A stretch of DNA of 64,000 nt from Shewanella nanhaiensis (GTDB lineage Bacteria; Pseudomonadota; Gammaproteobacteria; Enterobacterales; Shewanellaceae): assembly GCF_019457885.1 (NCBI RefSeq), contig NZ_JAHZST010000002.1, positions 248,001 to 312,000 of the forward strand, in the 5' to 3' direction. Each line of letters starts with the position of its first letter. The stretch's first letter is position 1. The notes below the pieces were generated by a model. That model was not told the DNA's origin. It worked only from the letters and a program-made list of their open reading frames with translations, and did no database searches. Shown here in pieces: positions 44,172-54,490 of this stretch. Both the position numbers and the translations under genes were made by a program.

Positions 44172-45152
44172 CTAAGTGCCATCAAGCCATTTACGACAGT
44201 TTGCTGCACCTTGCCTTCGTTTACGCTCTAGATGCTCACAATAAATATCAAGTGCTTGCAGTGTTCCGACAGCACCTTTAAATAATCGACTAAATTCGGT
44301 GGTGAGCTTTATCCAATTCTCTTGAGGAATATTGAGTCTATCAAGTATCTGCTTTGAAGCTTGGTTAATAGCTCCACGCTTATCACCTCTAATAATACGC
44401 CCGGTATCATCAAGCAGTTGCAGGTAGTCTTGAGCGTTAAACATCAACCCTTTTGGCATATATTTGTACTCATTACCCACAAATGGCAGCAATGTAGCTG
44501 GCTGCTTACCATTCATCGCAGACTTGATTCTCAGCTGAATACTCGTGTGATCTGATTGTTCTGGCGTCTTAGCCACCTTAGCTCTGATAGGGTTGAGGTC
44601 AACATACGCCATACAAGCTAATACTGCTGCATCATCAAGCAGGGCTTGGGATTTAAACCTCCCTTCCCAGAAGCGACCCGTACAGTTATCTTCTTTATTT
44701 GCCATGCGAGCTATCGGCTCGTTGAGTGCCCGCATAAACCAACTAATATCGCTCAATCGGCTTCGATACTGCGCTATAGAATGCTTTAGGTGGCCAACTT
44801 CAAAGCTTTCTATCACTTCACCTTTAACAAACTTCTGGGTGATATCCGTTCCTTTAAACAAGTTATGCCAATGTTCCACAACCTCTCTATCTGTCCAAGC
44901 ATTCGCTTCATAGATATCAACCCTCAACACTAAGTGCAAGTGATTGGACATCACTGCATAAGCACTGACATCGATGGCAAAAATAGTGGCCAACTCAAGG
45001 AGCCTAGATTCAACCCACTCTCGGCGATGTTCATAAGATTGACCAGTATACTTATCAACTCCTGTAAGCCAGGTTTTTCGTACACATCGAGACACACAGT
45101 GATAAAATGGGGTATCTTCCACACTCACTAACATACTTCTTGGTCTAGCCAT
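44172..45152 (-). CDS. Y1 (HUH) transposase, REP-associated type
   Basis: The protein begins MARPRSMLVSVEDTPFYHCV and has the HUH motif in MSNHLHLVLRV, the key feature of Y1 transposases. The helix region FMRALNEPIARMANKEDNCTG and GRFWEGRFKSQALL carry other conserved residues of REP-associated tyrosine transposases (RAYT), and YVDLNPIRAKVA is another family marker. The catalytic tyrosine is probably in the ALNEP-to-RFWEGRF area or just after, but I cannot place it. At 326 residues it is longer than the classical IS200 TnpA. These enzymes are thought to spread or process short palindromic repeats. Confidence 0.88.
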   Translation of the reverse strand: MARPRSMLVSVEDTPFYHCVSRCVRKTWLTGVDKYTGQSYEHRREWVESRLLELATIFAIDVSAYAVMSNHLHLVLRVDIYEANAWTDREVVEHWHNLFKGTDITQKFVKGEVIESFEVGHLKHSIAQYRSRLSDISWFMRALNEPIARMANKEDNCTGRFWEGRFKSQALLDDAAVLACMAYVDLNPIRAKVAKTPEQSDHTSIQLRIKSAMNGKQPATLLPFVGNEYKYMPKGLMFNAQDYLQLLDDTGRIIRGDKRGAINQASKQILDRLNIPQENWIKLTTEFSRLFKGAVGTLQALDIYCEHLERKRRQGAANCRKWLDGT

Positions 45153-45245
45153 AGCAACCTCAATCCAGCAACGATAAATTAAGCTTAGTCACTACTAGAT
45201 AATTCATACAGAATCATGGGTGGCCATGTTATTTTATTCCACCTA

Positions 45246-45842
45246 TCAGATATCAATCTTTAAAGAATTTATGATTTTTTTGAGTTCCTGCTCATCATCA
45301 GAATGCGAGAAAGATAAAGCTATTTGAACTAAATATGGGGGATACCAGTAAGCATATTGGTATTGAGAAAAGACTCGCTTATCTTTAAGTTGAATACTCA
45401 AAAAGTTATTAATCAATGGGTACTCTGGCATCGGTAGGGCATTGTTTATTGTAATAACATCCGGAAAGGTTAACCTAAGCTCAGTAACTTGCTCTTCAAT
45501 CAAGCGATCCACTATACCCCTACTACCTTTTCGAATTGGTGTGGCTATAACATGAATAATAGAGTTATGGGCAATACCATCGAATTCCTGCGATTTAGCC
45601 AAGCGTAATAGCGTCAAAGGAATGAAGTCTCTAACATAGCCTGCCGCTTCATGTGGGATTGTCATTTGCTTTTCTGCTAAAACGAGAGCTTCACGAAGAG
45701 TTGAGTCATTGAGGGATTTCCATGAACTGTTGTAACTCATTTTTAATCCGATTTCTGGATTATTGTAAAGCTGTATTTCTGGTTGCTTACAACAAGAAGC
45801 TACTGTCACTATAAAGACAGCTATTAACATTATTTTCTTCAT
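45246..45842 (-). CDS. Hypothetical lipoprotein
   Basis: The N-terminus MKKIMLIAVFIVTVASC is a lipoprotein signal with lipobox VASC. The rest (about 180 residues) is soluble, with IGLKMSYNSSWKSLND near the start and an alternating beta pattern at the end (QYAYWYPPYLVQIALSF), similar to proteins of the PsbP or MOG1-like shape. I do not recognise a family. No ribosome site is strong. It is divergent from the TonB-domain lipoprotein gene. Confidence 0.62.
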   Translation of the reverse strand: MKKIMLIAVFIVTVASCCKQPEIQLYNNPEIGLKMSYNSSWKSLNDSTLREALVLAEKQMTIPHEAAGYVRDFIPLTLLRLAKSQEFDGIAHNSIIHVIATPIRKGSRGIVDRLIEEQVTELRLTFPDVITINNALPMPEYPLINNFLSIQLKDKRVFSQYQYAYWYPPYLVQIALSFSHSDDEQELKKIINSLKIDI

Positions 45843-46131
45843 ATATTAAGGCTAGCAGCCTTACTTTTCACTCCATTGAATTTTCAGTTTACCAAATACA
45901 AAATCAAGCCGCCAATTTGGGTATTAAATCTATGCTCAAACTCATTTATTAGCTGTTGTGATTTAAATATTAAGCTTTTAGGCTACAGATCAGCAAAGTA
46001 TTTTACGCAGGATAAATCAATTAAAGAGGAATTTTACTCTGGTCCCAGTTATCTATAGCGCCATAATGACGAGTAAAAAGCTGTCTCACCTCTAGCTAAC
46101 AAAAACAACCAGTAAAGGAAGTAGCAAAATA

Positions 46132-46977
46132 ATGAAAATACAACTTATTACTCTCAGTTTGATTTTACTAACTTTCGGTTGCGCAACCGTAGGCAGCCAC
46201 TCCACCTCCGAAACCATAGTCACTCAGAAAAACAATCTATCAAAATTGAGCAAAAGGCCAATGGTAAAGCCCTCTCCAGCTCAATACCCCATTGATGCGG
46301 CTAATAAAGGAATTGAAGGTTGGGTTCAGTTAAATTTCGATATCAATGCACAAGGCAACACTGAAAATATTAGCGTACTGAAATCTTCCCCAAAAGGTGT
46401 ATTCGATCAAGCGGCTATCAAATCTTTAAGTAAATGGGAATATAGACCCAAAATAGTTAATGGCGAGGCCGTACATCAACATGGACAAACGATCCAACTC
46501 GACTTTACCTTAAGCGATAAAAATGAGGTGAAGTCTGATTCTTTTACGAGCAATTTTATCCCTCGTCCGCCGAATAAAAACCAACTCATCACAGACCAAA
46601 AACTACGTAAGTCAATAACTCATAGCTTCCAACTTTATTTAAAAGGAGACCCAGAGCAGGCGCTATTAACCGCTAAAAATATCAAAACATCTACGCCATT
46701 CGAACAGGCTTATGTTAATCGGCTTATTGGCAACTTTGCGGCTGAAAATGGTAACTTTAATTCTGCAATTAACTACTTAACTACTGCGACTGAAAAACAA
46801 CTTTTAGCAGATAAAGATCATGCAGCTGCTATGAGACTACTCGCCGACTTAAATTACCAGCAAACGTATTATCAAGCAGCAATAGACACCTACAAACGCT
46901 GGATAAATTTCACAGGTGATACGGATGCACAAATGATGGAACGCATAGCAAACGCGGAGTTAAAATTAAGCAAATGA
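46132..46977 (+). CDS. Lipoprotein with TonB C-terminal domain and helical-repeat tail
   Basis: A lipoprotein signal ends at FGC. Residues 40-125 match the TonB C-terminal fold: PAQYPIDAANKGIEGWVQLN, FDQAAIKSLSKWEYRPKIV and a closing strand IQLDF. Residues 150-281 are helical, with tetratrico-like pairs (AYVNRLIGNFAAENGNFNSA, ALLADLNYQQTYYQAAIDTY). It lacks the membrane anchor and proline-rich stem of a true TonB, so it is unlikely to energise receptors by ExbBD in the usual way. An AAGGAAG ribosome site precedes the ATG. Single gene. Confidence 0.8.
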   Translation: MKIQLITLSLILLTFGCATVGSHSTSETIVTQKNNLSKLSKRPMVKPSPAQYPIDAANKGIEGWVQLNFDINAQGNTENISVLKSSPKGVFDQAAIKSLSKWEYRPKIVNGEAVHQHGQTIQLDFTLSDKNEVKSDSFTSNFIPRPPNKNQLITDQKLRKSITHSFQLYLKGDPEQALLTAKNIKTSTPFEQAYVNRLIGNFAAENGNFNSAINYLTTATEKQLLADKDHAAAMRLLADLNYQQTYYQAAIDTYKRWINFTGDTDAQMMERIANAELKLSK

Positions 46978-47060
46978 GTTAACATCAGTGCAAAAGATAA
47001 AGTCTATTTCGAGTATCGGCTAAAAATGTAGCTTGATTAGCTTACAAACCAAGAACAAAG

Positions 47061-47091
47061 CAGTGGATCCCGGCCTTCGCCGGGATGACGG
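47061..47091. repeat. GC-rich intergenic hairpin of the GGATCCCGG type
   Basis: ATCCCGGC pairs with GCCGGGAT around CTTC, followed by GACGG. It lies in the 46978-47388 gap, which holds no gene. It has the same plan as the hairpin at 18866-18896. Confidence 0.65.
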
Positions 47092-47207
47092 CCAAGAAAA
47101 CCCTCTCTTAATACATCCATATACTCCCAGGATAACTCTTTGTTGCAAGAAATCCATGTGAATACCGCACCTATCCATGGTGTGTGGCATAAATGTTCCA
47201 GACATTA

Positions 47208-47240
47208 AAAAGCCCCGATACCGTAAGGTATCGGGGCTTT
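47208..47240 (-). terminator. Terminator of groL
   Basis: AGCCCCGATACC and GGTATCGGGGCT pair perfectly around GTAA, with TTTTT on the reverse strand. It is the same stem as the SulP terminator, 4 kb away. Confidence 0.85.
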
Positions 47241-47276
47241 CATTCGTTTAGCTTTAGCTTTTAGGCTCAGACCAAC

Positions 47277-47388
47277 ATAATCATCTAACGCAGGAAAAAT
47301 CGTGTTAGTACAAGGCGCTGTGAGCGACGTGTAGTTCACCTACACGAGCGAGCAGCAACGCAGTAATCACCGATTTTAACCAGTTAGA

Positions 47389-47391
<3 letters not shown>
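47277..47391. repeat. Long imperfect palindromic repeat abutting the groL stop codon
   Basis: The ends, TCATCTAACGCAGG and, on the other strand, TAATCTAACTGG, are related inverted words that lead into AAAATCG on both sides. The middle folds around GTGTAG/CTACAC, with flanking imperfectly paired stretches (GCGCTGTGAGCGAC, GAGCGAGCAGCAACGC). The whole unit of about 115 bp has the shape of a small MITE or a stable RNA hairpin. Its right end overlaps the groL stop. Confidence 0.6.
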
Positions 47392-49047
<1,656 letters not shown>

Positions 49048-49123
49048 TTATCCTTTAAATTCTTTTTAAATTACCGCGGGTTTATCTAAACCTGAGGTTA
49101 GAAAAATGTCCAAATGAAGTGAT

Positions 49124-49414
49124 TTAGCTCACTACAGCCATAAGGTCAGATTCTGAAAGGATCAGAACCTCTTCACCATCAATTTTTTCTTTCTTCACGC
49201 CGTAACCTTCGTTGAAGATCACCATGTCGCCAACTTTTACGTCTAGTGGCTGTACACTACCATTTTCAAGAATTCGGCCATTGCCTACTGCAAGTACTTC
49301 ACCGCGAGTCGATTGCTCAGCCGCACTACCAGTAAGTACGATGCCGCCGGCTGACTTTGATTCAACTTCTGAACGCTTAACTATGACACGGTCATGTAAT
49401 GGACGAATATTCAT
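49124..49414 (-). CDS. groS: Co-chaperonin GroES
   Basis: The heptameric lid of GroEL. The 96 residues begin [16 protein letters not shown] and contain the mobile loop [20 protein letters not shown] and a terminal [19 protein letters not shown] lies about nine bases before the ATG. It is the first gene of the groSL operon, behind a sigma-32 type promoter. Confidence 0.98.
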
Positions 49415-49513
49415 CTATGGATGCTCCTAATGATTTTTTAGCCCAACAAAGGTTGGCAATTTTTAATAAATGCAGCAATAAATTAGGGTAATTTTTGCTA
49501 CTTGATGTTCGAT

Positions 49514-49542
49514 ATATGGGGGTCGTGGGATTCAGATCCAAG
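49514..49542 (-). promoter_or_regulatory. Sigma-32 heat-shock promoter of groSL
   Basis: On the reverse strand CTTGGA (-35) and CCCCATAT (-10) are 15 bases apart, close to the sigma-32 consensus CTTGAA-N13-15-CCCCATNT. It lies 100 bases before the groS start. Confidence 0.8.
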
Positions 49543-49643
49543 GCCTTTACAAAAAAAAAGCGATTTTTTTTAACTGCGGTTTATAAATGGTGGCGCAATC
49601 CTGCTAGAATTGCCCTCCTTCAGTAATAAGGCAAGACTTCCCC

Positions 49644-50999
49644 ATGAGAGACAGACACGGGCTGCTTACCCAGCCAATTGGTCGTGTACTGCTAAATATG
49701 AGCCTCCCGAACCTGATTGGTATCTTAACCATTCTGGGGTTCAGTCTCGTCGACACGTTTTTTATCAGTCAGTTAGGGACAGAATCTCTAGCGGCGATAA
49801 GCTTTACTTTCCCGGTAACCTTAGTCATATCCAGTATCGCCATCGGCATAGGCGCTGGGGTATCAACCAACTTAGGCCGGCTAATTGGCAGTGGCCAAGC
49901 GCCAAAAGCTAAGGTGTTTTTACACGACTCTCTGCTACTAACCTTCTTCCTGACCGCGTTTATCTCACTGCTTGGAAGCCTCTGTATCGGACCGCTATTT
50001 AGCCTGCTTGGCGCGAACAGTGAGAGCCTGCCGCTCATCTATGACTATATGTTTATCTGGTACTTAGGGGCGCCACTACTGGTGCTGCTGATGGTGGGTA
50101 ATCAAGGACTTCGCGCCACTGGCGATACCAAGTCGCCTGCTAAAATTATGATGTTAGCCGCACTGATTAACCTAATTCTAGATCCGCTGCTTATCTTCGG
50201 TATTGGCCCATTTCCCCGTTTAGAGATTGAAGGAGCCGCGATTGCAACGGTGATCTCTTGGATAGTGGCACTGTCACTTTCAAGCTACCTGCTTATCTTT
50301 AAACGTCATCTGGTGGAGTTTGCCGAGTTCAATATGGCAAGATTCAGATCTAACTGGAAAAAGCTGGCCCATATTGCTCAGCCCGCCGCCTTGATGAATC
50401 TAATGAATCCGCTGGCCAATGCCATCATTATGGCCATGTTAGCCCGTATCGATCATGGTGCTGTAGCGGCCTTTGGTGCGGGAACACGCCTTGAGTCTGT
50501 GCTGTTAATTGTGGTGATGGCACTATCATCGAGCTTAGTGCCCTTTATTGCGCAAAACTTAGGAGCGGGCCAAACTGAACGTGCCCGAGACGCCCTGCTG
50601 TTTTCACTCAAGTTTGTACTAATATTTCAGACCTTACTCTATCTGCCACTCTACTTCTTTGCAGGCTCTATTGCCCAGCTCTTTAGTAGCGATCCCCAGG
50701 TCATTGAGTGGTTAACCTTCTATATCGTTATGCTCCCCGCGGCTTATGGTCCCTTGGGCATAGTGATCTTACTGGCCACCTCTCTGAACGCTTATCACAG
50801 GCCGATGTGCTCACTGGTACTGAACGTGTGTCGCCTCTTCCTCATTATGCTGCCACTGGCCGCATTAGGCTCATACCTTGGGGGAGTTAAAGGCTTATTG
50901 ATGGCGCTTCCTATCACCAACACAGGTATTGGTATCGCCTGCTATATCTTGGCGACGAAAATCTCTGAGCCGCCAAAAGCAGAGCCGTCAACAGCCTAA
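49644..50999 (+). CDS. MATE-family multidrug efflux transporter
   Basis: The protein has twelve membrane segments in two related halves and MATE signatures: GRVLLNMSLPNLIGILTI, VDTFFISQLGTESLAAISFT, GAGVSTNLGRLIGSGQ and in the second half ATRLESVLL-like GAGTRLESVLLIVVM. MATE pumps expel cationic drugs, often fluoroquinolones, using sodium or proton gradients. A Qnr-type gene starts 40 bases downstream on the same strand with no terminator between them, so the two quinolone-relevant genes are probably co-transcribed. The drugs handled here are unknown. Confidence 0.92.
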   Translation: MRDRHGLLTQPIGRVLLNMSLPNLIGILTILGFSLVDTFFISQLGTESLAAISFTFPVTLVISSIAIGIGAGVSTNLGRLIGSGQAPKAKVFLHDSLLLTFFLTAFISLLGSLCIGPLFSLLGANSESLPLIYDYMFIWYLGAPLLVLLMVGNQGLRATGDTKSPAKIMMLAALINLILDPLLIFGIGPFPRLEIEGAAIATVISWIVALSLSSYLLIFKRHLVEFAEFNMARFRSNWKKLAHIAQPAALMNLMNPLANAIIMAMLARIDHGAVAAFGAGTRLESVLLIVVMALSSSLVPFIAQNLGAGQTERARDALLFSLKFVLIFQTLLYLPLYFFAGSIAQLFSSDPQVIEWLTFYIVMLPAAYGPLGIVILLATSLNAYHRPMCSLVLNVCRLFLIMLPLAALGSYLGGVKGLLMALPITNTGIGIACYILATKISEPPKAEPSTA

Positions 51000-51039
51000 T
51001 ACCATTCAGTAGAAGCCAATTTAAACTAGGAAGATAGAG

Positions 51040-51699
51040 ATGCAGATCAGTCACAAGGTTTTCACTGAAACTCGTTTTAACGAAGAGGATCTACAAGATA
51101 CTATTTTCGAGCATTGTGAGTTTTACCGCTGTGACTTTAGTCGTGCAGATCTAAGTGACTCAAGCTTTATTCACTGCCGATTTGTCGAGCGGGGCGATAG
51201 CCAAGGATGCCTGTTTAACTATGCCACACTCACCAGTGCCAGCTTTAAGCAGTGTGATCTGAGCATGGCCAACTTTACTGGTGCCCGCTGCTTCGGTATT
51301 GAGCTGCGAGAGTGTAACTTACAAGGCGCCGACTTTGGCCGCGCCAGTTTTGCCAATCACATCACCCATAAAACCTTTTTCTGCTCCGCCTATATAACAG
51401 GCTGTAATCTGGCCTACGCCAATTTAGAGAGTGCCTTGCTAGAAAAGTGCGAGCTGATGGAAAATCGTTGGCGTGGTGCTAACCTGCTGGGTGCGTCGAT
51501 GAAAGGCTCAGATCTCAGTGACGGTGAATTCTCTCAATCCCAGTGGGGCACTTTCGAGCTTGAAGCTTGTAACTTATGCCGAGTGGAACTTGAGGGACTC
51601 GACCCGCGTAATGTCAAACTTGAAGGGGTGATGATAAATCAATGGCAGCAGGAGCAACTACTCGCACCATTGGGGATCATTGTCACCCCAGATAAATGA
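51040..51699 (+). CDS. qnr: Qnr-family pentapeptide repeat protein
   Basis: This 219-residue protein is clearly of the Qnr family: ISHKVFTETRFNEEDLQDT, CEFYRCDFSRADLSDSSF, MANFTGARCFGIELRECNL, FFCSAYITGCNLAYANLE, CELMENRWRGANLLGASM and the ending NQWQQEQLLAPLGIIV are aligned in plan with QnrA. Pentapeptide repeats fold into a right-handed beta helix that mimics DNA and protects gyrase and topoisomerase IV from quinolones. Marine Shewanella species are the recognised source of QnrA. It follows the MATE gene by 40 bases. The 3' end is tandemly duplicated after the stop codon. Which named allele it is cannot be told here. Confidence 0.93.
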   Translation: MQISHKVFTETRFNEEDLQDTIFEHCEFYRCDFSRADLSDSSFIHCRFVERGDSQGCLFNYATLTSASFKQCDLSMANFTGARCFGIELRECNLQGADFGRASFANHITHKTFFCSAYITGCNLAYANLESALLEKCELMENRWRGANLLGASMKGSDLSDGEFSQSQWGTFELEACNLCRVELEGLDPRNVKLEGVMINQWQQEQLLAPLGIIVTPDK

Positions 51700-51764
51700 T
51701 AAATCAATGGCAGCAGGAGCAACTGCTCGCACCATTGGGGAGCATTGTCTTGTCACCCCAGATT
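51631..51764 (+). repeat. Tandem duplication of the qnr 3' end
   Basis: The 65 bases at 51631-51695, which encode the last Qnr residues, are repeated at 51696-51764 with few changes (for example ACTACTCG becomes ACTGCTCG) and a four-base insertion (CTTG). The first copy is in the gene; the second is beyond its stop and not translated as part of Qnr. Confidence 0.9.
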
Positions 51765-51793
51765 AAGACAAGACCACAGCGCTAATCAGCGTA

Positions 51794-53362
51794 CTAGCTT
51801 CTGTCGCTTATACCGAGCATCTCTTGCAAGTTAACGAAACGGTAACCTTGGCTACGGTAATAATCGATAATCTTTGGCAGTGAATTAACGGTGCTTTGCC
51901 TATCACCGCCCGCATCATGCATCAAGTTAATCACTTCTGGATGATGGTTATTAATCATCACGTCGCTGATATTTTTGGAGGTAACAATGGGCGAGTTCCA
52001 ATCTCGAGTATCTACCGACCACAAGATAACCTTCATCCCTTTCTCATCAAGAAAGGCTATTTGCTCATCGCTTATTTCGCCATAGGGTGGGCGATAAAAT
52101 CGCGGCGTGATCCCAAGTGAGTCTTGAAACAGCTCATTTGTCTTCCAAACCTGATCTTGCCAAAGCTGTTGATCACTTAACTCACGCCCGTGTGGATGAC
52201 TCCAGCTATGGTTGGCAAGTGTGTGCCCCTCACTCAGCGCTCTTTCCATAATCGATTGGTTCGTTTGCATGTTCAATCCCATCCAGAAGAAGCTAGCTTT
52301 GACCTTTCTCTGGGAGAGAATATCTAATATTTGAGTCGTATAGCTTGATGGCCCATCATCGAAGGTTAATGCGATAAGCTTCTCTTGATTCCACCCCTCT
52401 AAAAAATAGCTACCTAAAAAATCACTGGCCTGCCTTGTCAGCTCACTCACACTCACTTGATCTACTACATCACTGGTTCTGACATATTGCGCAGACTTAT
52501 GAGAGAGTTTAACTGGTGCAGCTAAGTTGACGCTAAATAGCTCAGCATCAAGCGAGAAAGTATTCGCAGCCTTGCTCCCAGGGTAACGGTTAAAGTGCTG
52601 ACTTGTCAGGTAGTAAGCTAACTTCCACCCTGTACCATTATCTTTAAAGTCATGGGTTGCAGGATCAAACCAAGCCTTGATATCGTCCCCCGTCTTGAGC
52701 GCCTTTTTAGCTAGGTCTATCGCGTCATTAAGTGCTGGTTTCGATATTTGAACATCTTGATAAAGCACTTCTGGCTTAAGTTCTGACTCTACAAAATGCA
52801 GTGCTAAACCATGACTCACGAGCTTTTCAAGTAGATCTGTATCGGCTTGATGTGCTCGCCTTAATGCTAAATAGATACCAGTTGCCAGCGGTTGACTCAG
52901 CTCCTTGTCTGGCAAGCTCTCCGCCAGTGTGACTATCAACCGGCTTTGGCCTAATTTTGACGCTGAAACATCAATGATAATGGCTTGCTCTTGCAAAGGA
53001 TCCAGCCGGATCCCCATCGCAAAGGTTTCAAGGGAGAACTGCTTGGCAAAGATATCTGACAAGCTAGCAAGTTGAGTACTAAGCGCGGACAACATAGGCT
53101 CAGTAGGCTCACTTGTCGCTATCCAGTAGCTAGATAAATCAAGCTCATCTAATATGGGCTTATAATCAACACCTGCTATCTCAATATTCGCCCTAGGGTT
53201 AATGTGCTCAACGGGTGCCTTGTCTATCGATGCTTGATTTGCAGAGCCACGCCCCCCACAAGCCGATAGCAACAGTACTGCACAGATCACTAATAACGGC
53301 ACACTCCAAAACATAACTCGCTCGCTATACCTTGATACTTTGCTAAACCCAATTAACGCCAT
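51794..53362 (-). CDS. Polysaccharide deacetylase (NodB-fold) lipoprotein
   Basis: A signal with lipobox LSAC follows a short cytoplasmic tail. The N-terminal half (about 290 residues) has no motif that I recognise. The C-terminal half is a NodB-type deacetylase with IALTFDDGPSSYTTQILDIL, the zinc-ligand motif GHTLANHSWSHPHGRELS and RFYRPPYGEIS, WSVDTRDW and MHDAGGDR. Such enzymes remove acetyl groups from chitin oligomers, peptidoglycan or exopolysaccharide. The start is at ATG 53362 or GTG 53368. Substrate unknown. Confidence 0.88.
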   Translation of the reverse strand: MALIGFSKVSRYSERVMFWSVPLLVICAVLLLSACGGRGSANQASIDKAPVEHINPRANIEIAGVDYKPILDELDLSSYWIATSEPTEPMLSALSTQLASLSDIFAKQFSLETFAMGIRLDPLQEQAIIIDVSASKLGQSRLIVTLAESLPDKELSQPLATGIYLALRRAHQADTDLLEKLVSHGLALHFVESELKPEVLYQDVQISKPALNDAIDLAKKALKTGDDIKAWFDPATHDFKDNGTGWKLAYYLTSQHFNRYPGSKAANTFSLDAELFSVNLAAPVKLSHKSAQYVRTSDVVDQVSVSELTRQASDFLGSYFLEGWNQEKLIALTFDDGPSSYTTQILDILSQRKVKASFFWMGLNMQTNQSIMERALSEGHTLANHSWSHPHGRELSDQQLWQDQVWKTNELFQDSLGITPRFYRPPYGEISDEQIAFLDEKGMKVILWSVDTRDWNSPIVTSKNISDVMINNHHPEVINLMHDAGGDRQSTVNSLPKIIDYYRSQGYRFVNLQEMLGISDRS

Positions 53363-53520
53363 GAGCACTATTCCCTTTCTGTCTCGTTATGTTTTGATGT
53401 ATGCCATCACAGAAGTTAACAGCATCGTCATCACTACAACCACTAAAGACAACGCTGTCATTTGTAAGAAAATAGATTAACAAATCAGCAGATATATGCA
53501 GCAACTTTATAAAGTTAAGT

Positions 53521-53783
53521 TATACCCAAGCTACTTGGAAATGCAGGATTCAGTGGGAATTTAATGCATTTTAGGCAAGGCATTGTTTGTAGTTAATGGT
53601 TGTTCCCTTAGCAAAATCAATAACGCAGAATAAAATGCATTAAAACCCATCAACGAAGGCTTTGTGCAAGCCCACTTCGTTGTTGCATTGACTTAAAAGG
53701 GGGAGCCATTTCTACGCCAATGCGTCTAGAAGTGAACTCGCACAACGCCTCTGAAACGAGCATTTCCAGGTAGTTTGGGTATA
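53521..53783. mobile_element. MITE-like element with 24-bp terminal inverted repeats
   Basis: The ends TATACCCAAGCTACTTGG (53521-53544) and, inverted, TATACCCAAACTACCTGG (53760-53783) match in 22 of 24 positions through the shared GAAATGC. The 263-bp interior has no coding content that I can support. The left end continues as AGGATTCA, as in the small hairpin at 3254-3309. It therefore belongs to one repeat family with long and short forms. No transposase for it is in the window. Confidence 0.8.
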
Positions 53784-53889
53784 TATCCAAGCTTAAGCTC
53801 AAAAAACTACCAACCCCTAATGGCTTTCCTCTTTTTAAAACAGTAAGCTTACACTGATGTAGTCCCATACATGGAATGTAAGGATAGAT

Positions 53890-54441
53890 ATGTATAACCT
53901 CATTAAACTAATTGCTATAGCTGCAATCATTAGCTTCACTTACCTAAAGTGGTTCGCTCCCCTCCCTCTCACTGGCTATTACCTGTCGACAGTTCCCGTT
54001 AAAGTCGACATGTTCAGTGGTGCCCATGCCAAATATGACACTGATAGCACCACAGATATCGAATCAATCATCTCTCAAAAAAACAAAGAAAATCCAATTG
54101 TAATGGTGGCGCTCTCAGTAAGTTCCACCATGGAAAATTTTGAAGAGTCAGACATAGAGTTCATTCCTGATGAATTTGAGAAATTTGATCAACTAGGCTC
54201 CATCTACGGTAATATTGCCAACAATAGCTTAATGATGGAACAAGAGCGCGGTTTTATCGATCAAAATGGCAAACGTGGTTATCAGATGACGATGACAATG
54301 GCCGTAAAAGAGGAGCAGTTCACCTTAATTCAACAGGTATTTATTGTCGGTGAACATCTATTGGTTTTCATGACCAGCTATAGCGACATTCAAGAGGAAA
54401 AAACGGCCATGGCATTCCTCGACTCCATCGAGTTTTTATAG
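53890..54441 (+). CDS. Hypothetical membrane-anchored protein
   Basis: The N-terminus (MYNLIKLIAIAAIISFTYL) is a signal anchor. The body of about 160 residues is acidic and soluble, with MVALSVSSTMENFEESDIEF in the middle and a final EEKTAMAFLDSIEFL. I do not recognise a family. An AAGGATAG ribosome site precedes the ATG. It is a single gene. Confidence 0.7.
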   Translation: MYNLIKLIAIAAIISFTYLKWFAPLPLTGYYLSTVPVKVDMFSGAHAKYDTDSTTDIESIISQKNKENPIVMVALSVSSTMENFEESDIEFIPDEFEKFDQLGSIYGNIANNSLMMEQERGFIDQNGKRGYQMTMTMAVKEEQFTLIQQVFIVGEHLLVFMTSYSDIQEEKTAMAFLDSIEFL

Positions 54442-54490
54442 ACACCTCTACTATATCAACTCGTTAATCACAGAGGTTATTAGTGTTAAG

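Larger units (their letters stand above)
43937..45228 (-). mobile_element. Candidate RAYT/IS200-like element bounded by inverted repeats
   Basis: CATAGCCACCCATAATT at 43937-43953 and, on the other strand, CATGGCCACCCATGATT at 45212-45228 match at 15 of 17 positions and flank the Y1-type transposase gene. The right end also folds on itself (CATGG/CCATG). The spacing gives an element of 1.29 kb. Y1-family elements normally have subterminal hairpins rather than long inverted repeats, so these boundaries are tentative. Confidence 0.5.

Noticed and set aside
45876..46058. Short forward frame between the two lipoprotein genes
   Set aside because: No ribosome site, no resemblance; it lies in the divergent promoter region.
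53650..53868. Reverse open frame in the MITE-like element
   Set aside because: It crosses the element's right end, and shows no coding signs.
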